Assembly (NCBI RefSeq): GCF_015689335.1
Contig: NZ_CP065053.1
Coordinates: forward strand, 4,898,001-4,962,000
Length of the DNA stretch: 64,000 nt
Direction: 5' to 3'
Source: Massilia antarctica
GTDB taxonomy: Bacteria > Pseudomonadota > Gammaproteobacteria > Burkholderiales > Burkholderiaceae_D
Below are positions 26,047 through 35,076 of the stretch, piece by piece. The notes below the pieces were generated by a model. It saw only the letters and a list, made by a program, of their open reading frames with translations, did not search any database and was not told where the DNA came from. The position numbers and the translations under genes are program-made. Numbering within the stretch: position 1 is the first letter of the stretch; every line of letters begins with the position of its first letter.

Positions 26047-26969
26047 ATCGCGCCGTTCGCATTCACGGTTATGGCGCCGCCGGCGTGGTCCAGGTCGACC
26101 AGGTCGACGTCCCGGCGCCCGGCGCCGATGACGTGCTGGTGAAGGTGCACGCGGCCGGCGTCAATGCGCTGGACTGGAAGATCCGCCAGGGCTACCTGCA
26201 GGCCGCGTTCCCGCTGGCGTTGCCCGCAACCCTCGGCATCGAACTGGCCGGCGAGGTGATGGCGGTCGGCGCCAGTGTGACGGGGTTTGCGGTGGGCGAC
26301 CGTGTCATGGGTCCGTTGGGCAGGCTTGGCGCCTATGCCGACATGGTCGCGATCGCGGCGGACAGGCTGGCGCGCGTGCCGCAGGAGATGGATTACACGC
26401 AGGCGGCGGCGCTGCCGGTGGCCAGCCTGACCGCGTGGCAGGCGCTGCGCGCCGCCGGCCCGCTGCGGCCGGGCCAGCAGGTGCTGATTCACGGCGCCGC
26501 TGGCGGAGTAGGGGGCTTTGCGGTGCAGTTTGCAAAGGCGGCGGGCGCGGTGGTGGTGGCGACAGCATCGGCATCGAGCCGCGAGCATGTGCTTGCGCTG
26601 GGCGCGGACAAAGTCATCGACCGCCACGCCGAGCACTTCGAGGAGCAGGTGCGCGATGTCGATCTGGTGCTCGACCTGGTCGGCGGCGACACCCTGGACC
26701 GCTCCTGGCAGGTTCTCGCCGACGGGGGCGCCGTCGTCAGCACGGCCGCGCCGGACATCGTGGCGCGCGCGCCTGCCGGGCGGCGTGGCCTGTGGTTCAT
26801 GATGGTGCCGGACCAGCAGCAGCTGACCGAGATTGCCTCGCTGGTGGCCGCCGGCACCGTGCGCTCGACAATCGCCCGGGTGGTCGCCTTCGATGGACTG
26901 GCGCAGGCGATCGAGCAATCCCACAGCGGACATGCGCCTGGCAAGGTGGTCGTCGATTTCACTCGCTGA
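26043..26969 (+). CDS. Zinc-free MDR-family NAD(P)-dependent quinone oxidoreductase
   Basis: 308 residues. GroES-like N-terminal part (DVLVKVHAAGVNALDWKIRQG), then Rossmann domain with HGAAGGVGGFAVQFAK, and the family's LVGGDTLDRSW. The Cys and His zinc ligands of alcohol dehydrogenases are absent, which puts it with quinone oxidoreductases (QorA, YhfP types). Coupled by a 4-bp overlap to the alkene reductase and controlled with it by the divergent LysR. Together they look like an inducible defence against quinones and enones. Confidence 0.87.
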   Translation: MNRAVRIHGYGAAGVVQVDQVDVPAPGADDVLVKVHAAGVNALDWKIRQGYLQAAFPLALPATLGIELAGEVMAVGASVTGFAVGDRVMGPLGRLGAYADMVAIAADRLARVPQEMDYTQAAALPVASLTAWQALRAAGPLRPGQQVLIHGAAGGVGGFAVQFAKAAGAVVVATASASSREHVLALGADKVIDRHAEHFEEQVRDVDLVLDLVGGDTLDRSWQVLADGGAVVSTAAPDIVARAPAGRRGLWFMMVPDQQQLTEIASLVAAGTVRSTIARVVAFDGLAQAIEQSHSGHAPGKVVVDFTR

Positions 26970-27001
26970 TGCTAAGGTGCAACAAGCTGGCCCGCCGCGC
27001 T

Positions 27002-27010
27002 TGCTATAAT
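27002..27010 (+). promoter_or_regulatory. Extended -10 promoter of tdk
   Basis: TGCTATAAT is a consensus extended -10 box (TGn plus TATAAT at 27005-27010). No good -35 lies 17 bases upstream, as expected for extended -10 promoters. Transcription would start near 27017, so the ATG at 27009 cannot be the tdk start. Confidence 0.7.
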
Positions 27011-27038
27011 GACGCGCTTCAATCGGTGGGAACACGCA

Positions 27039-27587
27039 GTGGCAAAACTTTATTTCAGGTATTCGGCGATGAACGCCGGCAAGTCGACAGCACTGCTGCA
27101 GGTCGCGCATAACTATGAAGAGCAGGGGCAGCAGGTCAAGCTGTACACGGCCGCGATCGACAGCCGCTATGGCGTCGGGCAGGTCACATCGCGCCTCGGG
27201 CCGCAGCGTGAAGTGGATATTTTCGATGGCGCGACCGATTTCCTGAACGATGCGCCGCGCGTGGCTTGCGTGCTGGTCGACGAAGCGCAGTTTTTATCGA
27301 CCGCCCAGGTGCAGCAATTGCACCAGCTGGCGCAAGTCAGGGGCGTGCCGGTGATTTGCTACGGCTTGCGCAGCGATTTTCGCGGCGAGCCGTTTCCGGG
27401 GTCGGCGTATTTGCTGGCGCTGGCCGACGATATCGAAGAGTTGAAGAATATCTGCACCTGCGGGAAGAAAGCCACGATGAATATCCGCGTGGACGGGCAG
27501 GGCAAGCGGATCAGGGAAGGCGAGCAGGTCAGCATCGGCGGAAACGAGCAGTATCGCCAGGCTTGCGGCCGGTGTTTTTATACATAG
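27039..27587 (+). CDS. tdk: Thymidine kinase (type II)
   Basis: 182 residues from GTG 27039, which follows GGTGGGA and gives MAKLYFRYSAMNAGKST, the usual start of bacterial thymidine kinases. An in-frame ATG at 27009 lies within the -10 box. P-loop MNAGKST, base DEAQF (VLVDEAQFL), the lasso-type GGNEQYRQACGRCF and the structural zinc cysteines (CTC... CGRC) are all present. It phosphorylates thymidine for salvage to dTMP. A broken copy of its 3' end lies 1.4 kb downstream. Confidence 0.93.
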   Translation: MAKLYFRYSAMNAGKSTALLQVAHNYEEQGQQVKLYTAAIDSRYGVGQVTSRLGPQREVDIFDGATDFLNDAPRVACVLVDEAQFLSTAQVQQLHQLAQVRGVPVICYGLRSDFRGEPFPGSAYLLALADDIEELKNICTCGKKATMNIRVDGQGKRIREGEQVSIGGNEQYRQACGRCFYT

Positions 27588-27632
27588 GCTTGATTCCCGG
27601 ACGATGACTCGTCCAGTGAGCGACAAATCGAC

Positions 27633-28244
27633 ATGAAACCAATCTGTCTTCCTTCCATTCCCGAACTTCGTGCAGTCGCGCAGTCACTGGCCATGTTGGA
27701 TGCCATTCTTTGCCCGGAATGGCAGTATCGCTATTTCAGCTTCAATTGCGCGTGGGCGCCGGGAATGGAGATGGCGTCCATGCGCAACGGGTCCGGGGAC
27801 GCGTGGTTCTTGCTGTTCGACTCAGTTGGCGCCGCTCTGAAAGGGTTCGCCCATGAACTGGCCGGTGACAACACGTTTAGTGCAAGGTTGCAGGTACAGG
27901 TGCCGTGCGGATTTTCGGCATTCTTGAACGAGCCAGCATTCTCCATGCAAGACGCCACGTTTTGCTATTGGCGGAAAACTGATGATGCGACTTGGAACAA
28001 GGTTCAAGGCTCGCTTCAAGACGATGGTTCGGACGACATGCTTTCCCTGCTTGGCTCCGGGCCATCTGGCTATCAAGCGTGGGCTGAGAGTTACTTCGAA
28101 GTTCCGGTAGACCATCAAGCAGTTTGTGCCGTGTTTGGCCATGTTCCCATGAGTGAAACGATGATCCTGGCGCTCAATCCGGACGCAGAGGTGGATGTCG
28201 CGCGTCGCGAAGCTGCTGAAATCGGCTATCCACTCTTACCGTAA
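27633..28244 (+). CDS. Hypothetical protein, 203 aa
   Basis: I cannot assign a family name. It is a complete frame with an ATG start and no signal peptide or membrane segment. Notable are the aromatic-rich CPEWQYRYFSFNCAWAPGM and the MRNGSGDAWFLLFDSVGAAL core, which looks like a conserved alpha/beta domain of small cytosolic proteins. Codon use is slightly less GC-biased than the window average, as for the next gene. It sits between tdk and a signal-peptide protein whose 3' end carries a tdk remnant. Confidence 0.65.
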   Translation: MKPICLPSIPELRAVAQSLAMLDAILCPEWQYRYFSFNCAWAPGMEMASMRNGSGDAWFLLFDSVGAALKGFAHELAGDNTFSARLQVQVPCGFSAFLNEPAFSMQDATFCYWRKTDDATWNKVQGSLQDDGSDDMLSLLGSGPSGYQAWAESYFEVPVDHQAVCAVFGHVPMSETMILALNPDAEVDVARREAAEIGYPLLP

Positions 28245-28304
28245 ATCGACAGTGGTGCCGTGATAGAAAACTCACTCAATCGATCTCAGGTCAGGTCCAC
28301 GGCG

Positions 28305-29147
28305 ATGCGAAGCTTACTGCTTGTACTGGCAACCATCATTCCTCTCGCAGCATTCGCTCAGGAGGGGCGTGGAGTTGGATACCCGACTGTCGCCGCAGCG
28401 TTGAAGGCTTTGAAAGCCAGAAGCGACGTTAATGTCTCCGTCGAGGAGGGCTGGACAATTCTCAATGAGAAGCCTGCAAACACAATCTGGTCGTTCACAC
28501 CTTCAAATCATCCTGCGCACCCTGCGGTTGTGAAGCGGGCCATCGTTTTGCGCGACGGCGCAGTTGGCATGGATATGACCGCACTGTGCCAGGCTAGTAA
28601 AACGGCGTGCGAGCAACTCATGGTGGAGTTTGAGCAGTTGAACGAAAGGATGAAACAATCCATGGAGGGGAAGGTGGCGAGTCCGCAACCCATCCAGCCG
28701 CCACAGATTGATATCCAGCGCCTTGGCAACGACTCGTTTCATTTCGTGCTGAAGAGCTACCGCAGCAAGACTGTCGAGGCAGGGCGACTGGAGCTGCTGC
28801 CGAAGGCAAAGGAGGTTTGTGGAGCGAAGGACGTCGGATATGGGGAATTTCAATTTGAAACTTCGGAACCTCTGAATCCAACAGTTACTCATGCACCCCT
28901 CCTGGTGCTAAAGCAAAGTATTGTTTGCGGCCCCACGGCTGGCGTTCAGCCACCGGCATATTCGAAGGATTGCAAGACAGCCGCACCTGCGGGACGAAAG
29001 CCAGGACGAATTTTCGTGTGGACGGGCAGGGCAGGCGGATCAGGGAAGGCGAGCAGGTCAGTATCGGCGGAAACGAGTAGGTGCGCCAGGCCTGCGGCCG
29101 GTGTTGTTATGCGGGCTGAAAAGCCCCTTGGGCAAGGAGGTGTTTGC
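28305..29147 (+). CDS. Secreted hypothetical protein whose 3' end runs into a tdk remnant
   Basis: ATG 28305 gives a signal peptide (MRSLLLVLATIIPLAAFA) and a conserved-looking domain of about 200 residues (YPTVAAALKALKARSDVNVS, then WSFTP, then PPQIDIQRLGNDSFHFVLKS). I know of no function for it. From about 28940 the DNA is a degenerate copy of the tdk 3' end, read here in the wrong frame, and the frame has no stop until 29570, within the next gene's frame. The natural C terminus was therefore probably lost; the end given is where the next gene begins, not a stop codon. Confidence 0.5.
28940..29119 (+). pseudogene. Degenerate duplicate of the tdk 3' end
   Basis: In the tdk frame the segment reads TCGTKARTNFRVDGQGRR, then EGEQVSIGGNE, an in-frame stop, then VRQACGRCCYAG and a final stop, against CTCGKKATMNIRVDGQGKR and EGEQVSIGGNEQYRQACGRC in intact tdk (27458-27587). 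Similarity is clear from 28981 and probable back to 28940. It is a partial duplication after divergence, cut off at its 5' side. Confidence 0.85.
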
Positions 29148-29570
29148 ATGTCTTATCCCGTCATTTATATTCATCTTGCGCCGGGCGATACGCCCACTGG
29201 GCGCGTACGGCCGGCGCCGTACAAGATGGTCGTCATCGCCGACGCCGCTGTCTCGCCGGGATGGCAATCGCAGGTCAGCGACTGGATTGTCGAATCGGGT
29301 TGCCGCTGCATGGTCGCCTGGGGTGTCGATTGCAGTACCTGGGACGACGCTGTTGACACGGCCAATATCGAAGCGTTCGAGTTCGGCGATATACCGGCCG
29401 ACCATTTCGTTTACACTTTTTGGCATGCGCACGATCCGATCGAGAAAGCTCTCGGCTTTTGCAAATACGCCGCGTCCCATCCGGCGGTTGAACTCAGGCA
29501 GACCGTCCTGCTGCATATTTCCGACACGGCAAACGAGGACGCGCTGCTGCAAGCCTACGCGGCAGCGTGA
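29148..29570 (+). CDS. DUF7684-family protein
   Basis: 140 residues, separate from the frame in which it lies: AAGGAGGTG, a near-perfect ribosome site, is 5 bases upstream of ATG 29148. The sequence YPVIYIHL, SPGWQSQVSDWIVESGC, AWGVDCSTWDDAVD and FGDIPADHFVYTFWH, and the C-terminal LLHIS, match what I know of the small DUF7684 family. That family has no known biochemical function. No signal peptide. It is convergent with the TPR-like gene at 29596. Confidence 0.72.
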   Translation: MSYPVIYIHLAPGDTPTGRVRPAPYKMVVIADAAVSPGWQSQVSDWIVESGCRCMVAWGVDCSTWDDAVDTANIEAFEFGDIPADHFVYTFWHAHDPIEKALGFCKYAASHPAVELRQTVLLHISDTANEDALLQAYAAA

Positions 29571-29595
29571 ATCGCGCGTGTCGTGATTAATGCTG

Positions 29596-30297
29596 TCAGG
29601 AGCGCCGCGCCCTCGCACCTTTGCGCAATCCGGCCGCGACTTCCCTGCGCACGGACGGGCTTTTGATCAGGCTTACTGCAAGGGCTTTGATGCGGGCCGC
29701 TTCGTGAGGATCGCCATTTCCGGCCAGGACGGTGAGTACCCGCTGCACTTCGCTGACGTACGTGGTGATTTCTGCCCAGCGCTCGGGCGTGCGCGACAAG
29801 GGACGGTGCTTGATCGCCGCAATCTCCTGTTCCAGTACGACGGCCATTTCGCGCACAAACGGTTCCGCTGCCGGCATCAGGCTCGCTGCCAGCGCATAAT
29901 CCTGCGCCTCTACAATGGCGGGCATGGCAATCAGCGCGCACTCGGACGCAAACGCCGGCCACGCCTCGGCCAGCGCGATATAGAACTGATACGTGGCCGC
30001 CGTATTGCCGAGCTCCGCATCGATGATCACGATATCCCAAAACACTTCCCGGTCGTTTTCGCCACCTAGCAGTGCATCGGTTTTTTCGCTGCGGATCGTG
30101 CGCAGCGCGTCGAGCGCCTTGGGATAGGCCTTGCCCAGTTCGACCCACATGCCGATCAGGTAGTAGCGCATTTCTTCCAGCGACGGATCTTCATCCAGGG
30201 CGTGTTGATAGAACCAGATAAAGGCTTCCAATGCCTCCTCGTGGCGGCCTTCGCGCATGGCGTCTTCCGCATCCCTGAGTCGTGTCACTGCTGTCAT
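29596..30297 (-). CDS. TPR-like helical protein, unknown function
   Basis: 233 residues, start at ATG 30297 after AAAGGAAA; the frame continues 25 codons upstream without a better signal. The sequence is nearly all helical with TPR-like spacing (DAEDAMREGRHEEALEAFIW, then YYLIGMWVELGKAYPKALDAL, then WDIVIIDAELGNTAATYQFY). It looks like a cytosolic scaffold or adaptor protein. The C-terminal tail is basic. Divergent from DUF3297 across 119 bp. Confidence 0.65.
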   Translation of the reverse strand: MTAVTRLRDAEDAMREGRHEEALEAFIWFYQHALDEDPSLEEMRYYLIGMWVELGKAYPKALDALRTIRSEKTDALLGGENDREVFWDIVIIDAELGNTAATYQFYIALAEAWPAFASECALIAMPAIVEAQDYALAASLMPAAEPFVREMAVVLEQEIAAIKHRPLSRTPERWAEITTYVSEVQRVLTVLAGNGDPHEAARIKALAVSLIKSPSVRREVAAGLRKGARARRS

Positions 30298-30416
30298 GAT
30301 TTCCTTTGAAGTGGGGCATGCTGCCCGAAAGGCGCATGATGCCATACTTGCCATTGACGCAAAAGGCGGCACCGAAGCCCGTTGTACTGCGCGCCGATCT
30401 GGTGGATAATTCGTCC

Positions 30417-30665
30417 ATGAACGATACCACTACACTCCCCCCATTGCCCGACCGCCTGTCGATCGATCCGCGCAGCCCTTTTCACAATGAAGCGGCGTTC
30501 GAGCGCGACGTCGCCATCATGCTCAACGACAAGGAATACCTCAATGTCGAGGAATACTGCATCAGCGAAGGCTGGATCAAGATTCCATCCCTGAAAGCCC
30601 TGGACCGCAAGGGCCATCCGATGCTCATCAAACTCAAAGGCAAAGTCGAAGCGTTCTATAAATAG
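30417..30665 (+). CDS. DUF3297 family protein
   Basis: 82 residues. LPPLPDRLSIDPRSPFHNEA, LNDKEYLNVEEYCISEGWIK and the C-terminal DRKGHPMLIKLKGKVEAFYK are the highly conserved blocks of DUF3297, a small cytosolic protein widespread in Proteobacteria with no known function. Start at ATG 30417 fits family length; upstream in-frame ATGs would add residues not in the family. Confidence 0.88.
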   Translation: MNDTTTLPPLPDRLSIDPRSPFHNEAAFERDVAIMLNDKEYLNVEEYCISEGWIKIPSLKALDRKGHPMLIKLKGKVEAFYK

Positions 30666-31122
30666 AGCGGTTTGACCCTGTCCGGCGGATTGAACGCCGG
30701 CTGCGGCACCTGTTATTGCCTTGTCATCCCCGCTGCGATGCCGCGCTCTTTTCAGTCGGTATGGCCAGCGGGGATATTATTTTGTACAACCGGTCTTGCA
30801 ATATCCCCGCCGGCTGCCACACTGCCGTCAGCAAGCGCCGTACAGAATGCACGGGATACCGTAATCCTTCTGCCAGTCATGCTACCAGCCTCGCGCCCCA
30901 CATCCTGATCCAGCTATCCCGACCGGTGGCCATCCATGCCGAAAACCGTTTGCGCTGGCGTCAGCGGCTGCGGCAGCGCCGGTACCCGTGCCATGTCGCC
31001 AGTACTGCGATCCGCTCATTTCGGCGCACGATAGCATGCTGGCGTCCCGCCGGGCTGGTCTATGATATAAGTGCGACGATGAACGCCGGACAATTCCCCG
31101 CCGCATTGCCGATAGCGGGCCC
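30666..31122 (+). other. Intergenic stretch with an 11-bp stem-loop
   Basis: 457 bases without a credible gene. GCGGGGATATT (30768-30778) pairs exactly with AATATCCCCGC (30800-30810), 21-base loop, no T-run. Other short frames lack initiation signals. The rest shows no motif I can name. Confidence 0.5.
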
Positions 31123-31632
31123 ATGAAAGAGATTCTCCTCTACCTCGCGCCCTCGGCCGCGCTGGCGCTGGTGATCCGGGTGCTGGCCGGTGCCCATCCG
31201 TTCTTTTTTCTGTTCACCGTTGCCGGCACCATCTGCCATGAACTGGCGCACTTCGTGGCCGGCTTGCTGACCGGCGCCCGGCCCGCCTCGTTCACCGTGA
31301 TTCCGCGCAGGGTAGGGCGGCACTGGGAGCTGGGCTCGGTCACCCTGACCCGGGTGCGCTGGTACAACGCTGCCCCGGCCGCACTGGCACCGCTGGTGAT
31401 CGTGCTGCTGCCGTTCTGCGTGGCTTGGTGGCGCACCCGTCAACCCTGGCAGTTCGACATGCGCGACCTGTTCGTCGCGCTGGCGCTGGCCCCCCAGTTT
31501 TTGTCGTTCTGGCCATCGATGGTCGATTGGCGTATCGCAGTACGCTCCTGGCCCTATCTGTTTATCATCGTTGGCGCGGCCTGGCTGGCGTTTCACTTCC
31601 GGCCGCACCTGTTTCAATTTGTAAATCCATGA
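31123..31632 (+). CDS. Membrane protein with HExxH, M50-like metallopeptidase candidate
   Basis: 169 residues with four to five hydrophobic helices. HELAH (His39, Glu40, His43) lies in a membrane helix (TVAGTICHELAHFVAGLLTG), as in site-2-protease-like M50 enzymes, and is followed by a typical turn-sheet (GARPASFTVIPRRVG). A C-terminal NPxxxD-type motif with the third zinc ligand is not obvious; MVDW near residue 131 could supply an Asp. The protein is shorter than classical RseP. Activity is therefore uncertain. Confidence 0.65.
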   Translation: MKEILLYLAPSAALALVIRVLAGAHPFFFLFTVAGTICHELAHFVAGLLTGARPASFTVIPRRVGRHWELGSVTLTRVRWYNAAPAALAPLVIVLLPFCVAWWRTRQPWQFDMRDLFVALALAPQFLSFWPSMVDWRIAVRSWPYLFIIVGAAWLAFHFRPHLFQFVNP

Positions 31633-31806
31633 ACCCGCACCGCCCCCAGCCCGTAAGCTCGGATTCGCGGCAACGTGCCGGATGGCTCTGCCGCGCGCCA
31701 CTATCCTGTTAGAATCAGCTGCAGTAGCCGATTTAGCGGCTGGGCGCCCTTGCAGTGCAGGGTTTCGCCCGCAGATAACACCAGTTCCCGCTCGGAGAGA
31801 CAACGA

Positions 31807-34047
31807 ATGAAGAAGCACATGTTGATGGTCGCACTGGCATTTGCCGCGACGACACAAGCGGCAGTCCCGCAGCCCGTCAAGGTAGGCGCCACCCAGCTGC
31901 GGCCGGTTGCGACGCAAACGCAGGCCGCCGCCTGGGCCGCCACCGTCTTTGGACGCCACCATTACAAGGTCACGCCGCTCGACGATGCGATGTCCGAAAA
32001 GATTTTCGACCGCTACCTCAAGTCCCTCGATGGCGACCGCCTGCACTTCCTGCAGAGCGATATCGACTCGTTCGACAGCATCCGTACCAAGCTCGACGAC
32101 GCGATCAAGACAGAAAACCTGACCACGCCGTTCGCCATGTACAGCCTGTACCAGCAGCGTTTCAACGAGCGCTTCGCCTATTCGCGTGAACTGCTCAAGG
32201 GTAAGTTCGACTTCACCGTCGACGAAACCTTCCAGATCGACCGCGAAAAAGCCGCCTGGCCGAAAAACCTGGACGAAGCGCACGACTTGTGGCGCAAGCG
32301 CGTCAAGAACGACTGGCTGCGCCTCAAGCTGGCAGGAAAAGATGACAAGTCAATCCGCGACACTTTGGATAAGCGCTACGAAAATTACGCCGGCCGCATG
32401 AGCAAGGTCGACAGCGAAGATGTGTTCATGACCTTCATGAATGCCTACGCCACCTCGATCGAGCCGCACACCAACTACCTCGGCCCGCGTTCGGCCGACA
32501 ATTTCGCCATCGCCATGCGCCTGTCGCTCGACGGCATCGGCGCCGTGCTGCAGCAACGCGAAGACTACACCGTCATCCGCGAAATCGTGGTCGGCAGCCC
32601 GGCCGGCATGTCCGGCAAGCTCAAGGTAGGCGACCGCATCGTCGGCGTGGCCCAGGCCGATTCGCCTGGTTTCACCGACGTGCTCGGCTGGCGCATCGAT
32701 GATGTGGTGCAGCTGATCCGTGGCCCCAAGGAATCGGTGGTGCGCCTGAACGTGCTGCCGGTCGATGCCGGTACCGATGGCAAGACGGTCACGGTGGCGC
32801 TGGTGCGCAAGAAAATCAACATGGAAGAGCAAGCCGCCAAGAAAACCATCATTGAAGTCAAGGATGGCGGCGTCAAGCGCCGGGTGGGTGTGATTTCCCT
32901 GCCGACCTTCTATCTGGACTTTGATGCGCGCCGCCGTGGCGACAAGGACTTCAAGAGCGCCACGCGCGACGTGGCCCGCATCCTGGGCGAGCTCAAGAAA
33001 GAAAAAGTCGACAATGTGCTGATCGACCTGCGCAACAATGGCGGCGGCGCCCTGGGCGAGGCGGTCGAGCTGACCGGCCTGTTCATCGACAAAGGCCCGG
33101 TCGTCATGCAGCGCAGCGCCGATGGCAAGGTCGAGGTCGAAAACGACACCCAGCCCGGCCTGGCCTGGGATGGCCCGATGGGCGTGCTGATCAACCGCGG
33201 TTCGGCATCGGCGTCCGAGATTTTCGCCGCCGCGATCCAGGATTACGGCCGCGGCCTGGTGCTGGGCGAACCGAGCTTCGGCAAGGGCACGGTCCAGACC
33301 CTGGTCAACCTCGACCGTGGCAACCCGGGTGAAAAAGCGCGCTACGGCGAGCTCAAGATGACGATTGCGCAATTTTTCCGCATCAATGGCGGCACCACGC
33401 AGTTGCGCGGCGTCACGCCCGACATCAAGATGCCGGTTACGTCCGATCCGGAAGGCTTCGGCGAGTCCAGCTACGACAATGCCCTGCCGTGGGTTGCGAT
33501 CAAGCCGGCGGTGTATACGCCGTCTGGCAACCTCAAGCAACTGGTTGCTCCGCTGCAAAAACGCCACGAAGCGCGCATCGCCAAGGATAAGGACTTCCAG
33601 TACCTGCAGGAAGACATGGCCGAGTTGCGTAAGCTGCGCAAGGATAACGTGATTTCGCTCAACGAAGCGGTGCGGCGCAAGGAACGCGATGCGCTCGAAG
33701 CCAAGGCCAAGCAGCGCGAGGCCCGCCAGGTCGCCCTGCGCGCCGCCGTCACCGACGATCCGGCCGACGTGACCGACGCCAAGGATGCGCGCAGCAAGCT
33801 GGCGTCGCCGGCCAAGACGAGCAAGGCTGCTGTCGCCAAGGCCAACCGTCAGGACGATGGCTTGCAGGCCGACGAGCGCAATCTGGCGTCCGAACTGGCC
33901 GCCGAAAAAGCGGCCAAGGATGCCAAGGATGTGATGCTGCAGGAAGCGGCGCACGTCCTCTCCGACGAAGTCGAGATGCTCAAGACCGATACGCGGATGG
34001 CAGCACGGCTGATGCCTTATTTGCCGGCCGCCAAACCCGGTAACTGA
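31807..34047 (+). CDS. prc: Carboxy-terminal (tail-specific) protease, S41A
   Basis: 746 residues. Signal peptide (1-19), N-terminal helical domain with SLYQQRFNERFAYS, a PDZ domain (about 255-335, VVGSPAGMSGKLKVGDRIVG), then the S41 catalytic domain with Ser468 in GSASASEIFAAAI and Lys493 in SFGKGTVQ. This corresponds to E. coli Tsp/Prc. The C-terminal extension (from about 610) is long, charged and coiled-coil-like. It degrades periplasmic proteins from their C termini. Start at ATG 31807 after GGAGAG; a terminator follows. Confidence 0.92.
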   Translation: MKKHMLMVALAFAATTQAAVPQPVKVGATQLRPVATQTQAAAWAATVFGRHHYKVTPLDDAMSEKIFDRYLKSLDGDRLHFLQSDIDSFDSIRTKLDDAIKTENLTTPFAMYSLYQQRFNERFAYSRELLKGKFDFTVDETFQIDREKAAWPKNLDEAHDLWRKRVKNDWLRLKLAGKDDKSIRDTLDKRYENYAGRMSKVDSEDVFMTFMNAYATSIEPHTNYLGPRSADNFAIAMRLSLDGIGAVLQQREDYTVIREIVVGSPAGMSGKLKVGDRIVGVAQADSPGFTDVLGWRIDDVVQLIRGPKESVVRLNVLPVDAGTDGKTVTVALVRKKINMEEQAAKKTIIEVKDGGVKRRVGVISLPTFYLDFDARRRGDKDFKSATRDVARILGELKKEKVDNVLIDLRNNGGGALGEAVELTGLFIDKGPVVMQRSADGKVEVENDTQPGLAWDGPMGVLINRGSASASEIFAAAIQDYGRGLVLGEPSFGKGTVQTLVNLDRGNPGEKARYGELKMTIAQFFRINGGTTQLRGVTPDIKMPVTSDPEGFGESSYDNALPWVAIKPAVYTPSGNLKQLVAPLQKRHEARIAKDKDFQYLQEDMAELRKLRKDNVISLNEAVRRKERDALEAKAKQREARQVALRAAVTDDPADVTDAKDARSKLASPAKTSKAAVAKANRQDDGLQADERNLASELAAEKAAKDAKDVMLQEAAHVLSDEVEMLKTDTRMAARLMPYLPAAKPGN

Positions 34048-34066
34048 GCAGGTCTGAAGTAATTTG

Positions 34067-34100
34067 CGACAACGGGGCCTGACGGGCCCCGTTGTCGTTT
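34067..34100 (+). terminator. Terminator after prc
   Basis: Perfect 13-base stem CGACAACGGGGCC (34067-34079) with GGCCCCGTTGTCG (34085-34097), 5-base loop, then TTT. It lies 20 bases after the prc stop and just before the stop of the convergent DUF4184 gene, so it may act for both. Confidence 0.82.
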
Positions 34101-34896
34101 ACTCCCCGGCCTGCCTGACATGTCTGCTTTTCTCAATCCTGTGGTGCGCCCATGCTTTCCATCCGACGCACAGCAGCACAACGGCCATTGCTGCGCTCGC
34201 CATGCCAGTGGTGATCGCGTTGAAGAGCCCGCGTTCAAGGGTTGTCGCATGTCGAAGCAGCAGCCCCGCCGCGCTGCCAGCCACGGCCGCCGCCCCGACC
34301 ATCGCCAGAACCAGCACCCGCTGGCGGTTGCTCAAAGAAAGTGGATACGCTGGGCCGGGCTGGCTGCGTAAAACCCAGGCGGCGGTGCAACTGGCGATCA
34401 CCAGGAATCCGATCAGACTGCTCATATGCTGCAGAACTTTGAACACGGGTATGTCGTGGCCGCCGATCGACGCCAGCGCGCGTGCCAGTCCGAAGTGATT
34501 GACGAGCAATGTACCGGGGTGCGTGAAAGCGTCCCAGGCAATATGGGTCGAGGCACCGATTGCCAGCGAAAGGAGCGCCACCCATGCCGCTCGCGCACCT
34601 GGAAAAGGCATCGGAATTTGCCACGCCATGCGCGCGCTCAGCGCCTGCGGCAACCATGCAAGGAATGCTTGCCTCAACAGGGCGTAATAGAGGAGATACA
34701 CCAGGGCGCCGACGGGGACGCAATACAGGAGTATCCCGGACACGCTGTGACTGAACCTGCCGCTGACGCCAAAGGCAAAGAAGTAGACGAAATCCGGCAT
34801 CATGCTGCCGATCACCAGCGCCGGCAGGGATGTGACACCGCGTGCACATCGATGCAACGGAATGACAATGGCGGGATGACATAAGGTAAATGGCAT
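34099..34896 (-). CDS. DUF4184 family membrane protein
   Basis: 265 residues. The N terminus MPFTLCHPAIVIPLHR and the nearby GSMMPDFVYF are the DUF4184 signature; His and Asp residues there resemble the metal-site pattern of membrane phosphatase-like proteins (HPA, MMPD, HIAWDAFTH). Six or so membrane helices. No function is established. Single gene, convergent with prc. Confidence 0.82.
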   Translation of the reverse strand: MPFTLCHPAIVIPLHRCARGVTSLPALVIGSMMPDFVYFFAFGVSGRFSHSVSGILLYCVPVGALVYLLYYALLRQAFLAWLPQALSARMAWQIPMPFPGARAAWVALLSLAIGASTHIAWDAFTHPGTLLVNHFGLARALASIGGHDIPVFKVLQHMSSLIGFLVIASCTAAWVLRSQPGPAYPLSLSNRQRVLVLAMVGAAAVAGSAAGLLLRHATTLERGLFNAITTGMASAAMAVVLLCVGWKAWAHHRIEKSRHVRQAGE

Positions 34897-35076
34897 TGGA
34901 GCCTTTATTGCCGCGCCCTTCGGCCACTGCTTCGCGGCTGCGTATCGGGAAATTTGGCAATGAACGAGCGCTGAGCGTGCGCCGGAAGGTTGATGAGTGT
35001 CGTCGCGCCGCTGTCCCAGCAGGCGATGTCGAATCGAGCGCCGTCATTGGCCAAGGTGGCGCATGTCACCCGGGGA

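Noticed and set aside
34897..35076. Small gene between DUF4184 and the VOC gene
   Set aside because: Short frames on both strands have no ribosome site and no conserved pattern; treated as intergenic.
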